DNA of 64,000 bases from Vanilla planifolia. Lineage: Eukaryota; Streptophyta; Magnoliopsida; Asparagales; Orchidaceae. Location of the stretch: contig CM043874.1 of the NCBI GenBank assembly GCA_023846275.1, positions 30,787,630 to 30,851,629 of the forward strand, written 5' to 3'. The position numbers were made by a program, and so were the translations under genes. Positions 60,401 to 64,000 of this stretch are shown one piece after another; position 1 is the stretch's first letter; each line of letters begins with the position of its first letter. A model generated the notes under the pieces. It did no database searches and was not told the DNA's origin. It worked only from the letters and a program-made list of their open reading frames with translations.

Positions 60401-63400
60401 TAAGATAAATCAAATAACCAAGAATTTTTTGAGCTTGAATTGATAAAAAAATTAACAAACATCAAAAATCCCTAAGTTAAATTAAATATGAATTTAATTA
60501 ATTCCTAATTTCTAAACTTTTTCTAAATCAAACCTAACACATGTTAGAGATGTGAAATTGACCTGATGATGACCCGAGTCAAGAGAAAACCATTGGATTC
60601 CATGTAGTGAGAAGGTGAGAATTTGTGCCCATGAAGAGGCATGATCATTCAAGGAAAATGAAGAATTAATGAGATGATTTGGTATAGGATTGACTATAAA
60701 AAGAATGGAATTATGACCATGCAAAAAAACTTGGAATTTTGGAGAAAATTTACTATCATGAGTGCTTAGAAAAAGAATGTAAGAGACATAGGAGGTACTA
60801 CCAAGATATCAGAAGAAAATGAGCCAAGAAATTAAGAGAAATATTCAAGAATTTAAGGAAAGCTGTAATAGTAGTGCTATAGTTAGAAAAGACAAAGAAA
60901 AAGATATATAAAGGTATAGTATTCAAGATTTGTTTTAATGTAAAATTATAATAGAATTAAGATATGTAGACTTTATAATATGATATTAGATTCTTGATAT
61001 GCTATTGAAGTGATCACTTAATGATGATGTTAAGAAAGGTTTATATCATGAGATATCTTAAGGATGATTGTTTTTGCTTATTTTTATAGAGAAAATGAAA
61101 GTCTCAAAACCCCATCTAACAAAATCATGATAAACAATAATATCAAATATTATACATAAATAACTAGACATGTGAAGACACAAAAAAACCCTTAGACATA
61201 AACCTAATGATGAGACAAATATAAAATCTATTCATAAAACCAATCACATTAAAATATTTAGAAATTTAAAACTTATAAATAAAAGATATTAAGTTATAGA
61301 ACCACATTTATAAAACGATATAAGACACAAAGATCCTAATTACATAATTATATATAAAAATAATAGATACAATAATTGGTATTGAACTAAATACATGTAA
61401 AAACCATTATGTGAATGCTACATGAATCCAACTCCATATTAAATTCTACTTACAATCTTATTTAAAGAGTAGAATCAACTTTCATAGTATCCCAATCTCT
61501 TGATACAATTAATGCATAACCTATAATATTAATATTATTGATATTTTAAAGAGCTTAATAGATAAATAAAATAATAAAAATATAAAAACATGATATAAAT
61601 AAATAAATCAATATATGCATAACAAAATAATAACCAATAATCGCAAAAAATCAAAGCTATATATAATAATATTTTTAGTTTTGTTATTTTATTCCAATTT
61701 TTTAAATTTATATCATTAGCACTCAATTTCCTATTTTTTGCCATTATCCTTTGAATCCAAAAACTATATTCGTATGATCTCAGTCTATAAGCATAGTAAG
61801 CTAGCATCCATCCACATAAAAACTTTCTTACCCTAACCACCTTGCATAATGTACCAGTGGCTATATGTGTTGTTTATGTTTGTGTGTGCATGTGTAAGGA
61901 CATCCTTATCTTATAATATATCATAATGAAATGTCTTAACAAAAATTAATTATTATCTTTTGTTTTATTTCTTATAAATAACTTTATAACCCATGTTATA
62001 TATTAATGTCACAATTATTATTTTAAACATTGCCTATAATTTATATCCTATTTACATAAATATTTTATGTTAGTCCTTTTATTTTTGTGTGAACCAAGTA
62101 ATCAACCATACCATAATAAACACATGCACATATAATTCATGTTGAATCAAAATTCAGAACAACCACATGTGAATTTATTTAAATATATATATATAATTTA
62201 CTAATATATTTATATCATAATTACTAAGTTTACAAACTAAATTAGAGTTGAAAATTTCTTGTATAATCTTAACTTTATTAAGAATTCTTACAAAGTCATG
62301 CATGTATATGAAATATTATATAATATTATATAATCTATAACTTTTATAGGATCACATAGTTCAAAAGAATTCTCCCTATTCTCCTTATGTTCTTATTACA
62401 TCATATTGTATAATTTTATCAATTATATCATATGATTAATACTACTCTTTTCCATCAATTTATCTAATCCATCCATTTATTTGATATATATATAATTGAA
62501 CAATACAAAATCACATAATAAAATATAGTTTCTACAAATTTTTCCATCTGTTTGTTTCTCCCTTATTTAGCAAATTATCATATTATATGATTGGCCTCAT
62601 CATATAGTACAATCAATTTTACTATCCCTTTTTATTAACTAGCAAATAATATAATTTGCTCTTTTAATCTGTTATTGCCTATTGACATTGATGAATGTAA
62701 AATCCATACAAAAAGAGGGTGAATTGTGAAAAATTATAAATTCAACTAATCTCAAATATTGCAACATAAATCTTTTAATAGTTTTATGGCTCATATAAAA
62801 TTTGTTTTATAAATTATTTACTTTAAAAACATTTTTGTGGAGTATACATGAGAAAGTAATGATAAAATATGATCTTTAAGTGGTTTAATCCAAAAATAAG
62901 ATTTATATTCCATGACAATTAATTTTTTAGGCTTGCACTAAATTGCTCCATTTTATCAAAGGATCAAGCCATATAAGGGGTTCGAGAACTCATAATACAC
63001 TAGGTCAGAAGACCTCACAACACCAGACCAAAAGACTTTGTAACATCAATCTAAACAAAATCTATGATTAGGGGGCTAAAGAACCTTACATGTCATTGGG
63101 CTATATAATGATCCAAAGTCCAATATAAGATCAATTATAAAGTCCTAACAATAAGACATAATTAAAATAAAAGCTCAATTACAAAATCTTCTAACATTTT
63201 AAAAGAATACTAGCCCTCTTAGCCAAGCCCTTGCACCATCCTAAGATAATAATCGAGCCTTCACTCAAACCAAACCTTCATTTAGGGTCCAAAGCAAGAG
63301 CCTCTTCAAACAAAGGCCTCATCCAAAGCATGCACAAAAGACCCACCAAATGCTCATGTTCTTGGTTCAATGCTCAACTCTTTTTTTAAGGTTTCTTTAT

Positions 63401-64000
63401 GTTAAAGCCACAAACTAAGTATTTTAACAATCCTAACTAAAGACTATTATCACTTTGATTAGGGTCAACTTGAGAGTTATAAAACCTTAAATTTATTCAT
63501 CTTGACTAACCATGATCATGATAACCCTTCTTTGCTATTCTACTTGAACCTCCTTCTTACTTAACCTTTTTTAAGGCCTAGATCTGTGCCATTCCAAGCT
63601 TTTCATATATAAATTGAGGGCACTTATTTATCTTAGACAGTATCTAAGTTTTCTTGCGGTCTTAATCTTGTCTCTTATAGCCTTAATTGAGCCATGAACT
63701 CAAAGCATTAAGCTTACCTGAGGTACTATACTATGATTGGCTACAAGAAATTTATTGTTTAAGGTTTAACAAGGAAGTATAATTTGAAAAGGCACATGAT
63801 GAAGTATAAGATCTATAAGATATTACTAAAATTTACATCTTACCTTATTAAAATTAAGTTGTTATATGAAGGATAAACATATCATTCTTGGCATCACGAT
63901 TTTTCCTTAACTATGTTGTCATGTGATAAATTAATTTGGTAAGTCTAGTATCTTACATGCTCTTTATCATAAAAAGAAAGATCAATTTGCACTATTTGGT
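57500..64000. other. AT-rich intergenic region right of BIG
   Basis: No gene recognised. The segment at about 58660-59250 is less AT-rich and could be a decayed transposon, but I cannot assign it to a family. Near 62980-63130 there are repeated AGAAGACC/AGAAGACT...CTAGGTCAG/CCAGACC words. These resemble, in reverse complement, the TCCTTTGACCCAGTATTATAAGC area at 28740. Elsewhere only short random frames occur (for example 59275-59487, 60512-60724 and 61535-61840 on the minus strand). Confidence 0.5.

Noticed and set aside
59275..61840. Minus-strand frames of 70, 70 and 101 codons in the right intergenic region
   Set aside because: Composition follows the AT bias; there are no domains, neighbouring splice signals or repeats that support a gene.

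Overview
The window is nuclear DNA of a flowering plant. It is AT-rich, has GT-AG introns, carries decayed Ty3/gypsy chromovirus retrotransposons, and contains one very large housekeeping-type gene with clear plant homology. A monocot is plausible, but the window alone cannot settle the species. Protein-coding sequence is confined to one gene. Everything else is repeat, decayed mobile element or AT-rich intergenic DNA.

Left part (1-31,700). A CpG-rich leader-like patch (about 360-526) lies beside a head-to-tail array of seven ~1.14-kb units (1,333-18,785). Unit 3 is interrupted by a 9,665-bp composite LTR element (4,450-14,114) with TG...CA ends and a 5-bp target duplication (CTTAG). The composite holds one full-length LTR, a polypurine tract, a decayed minus-strand integrase/RNase H/RT region, an initiator-Met-tRNA primer-binding site and a partial LTR. 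After these come an inverted gag-protease plus LTR block, then a second gag-protease and RT fragment, and a final partial LTR. Right of the array is a diverged ~1.3-kb dimer (18,656-20,900), then a second leader-like patch on the minus strand (about 21,386-21,655). A second, more degraded gypsy element on the minus strand follows (22,140-26,470). AT-rich DNA with short satellite-like motifs and a ~0.22-kb tandem duplication fills the rest.

Central part (31,781-57,187, minus strand). This is the complete plant BIG gene (auxin transport protein BIG / UBR4-type giant E3 ligase; also known as DOC1, TIR3). I resolve 14 coding exons whose phases all agree, giving 5,071 amino acids. It carries a UBR box, a beta-propeller-like region, a ZZ zinc finger, a second Cys-rich cluster and the C-terminal UBR4-type E3 module. 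Intron 2 is 7.6 kb and holds a triple 266-bp tandem repeat and a 37-A run. Intron 8 is 78 nt, in frame and free of stops. A TATA box lies about 150 bp upstream of the ATG.

Right part (57,600-64,000). This is AT-rich intergenic DNA without a recognisable gene.

I found no new multi-gene system. The most interesting items are the transposon-interrupted array and the scrambled structure of that transposon, the retainable in-frame intron of BIG, and the expanded BIG intron 2.
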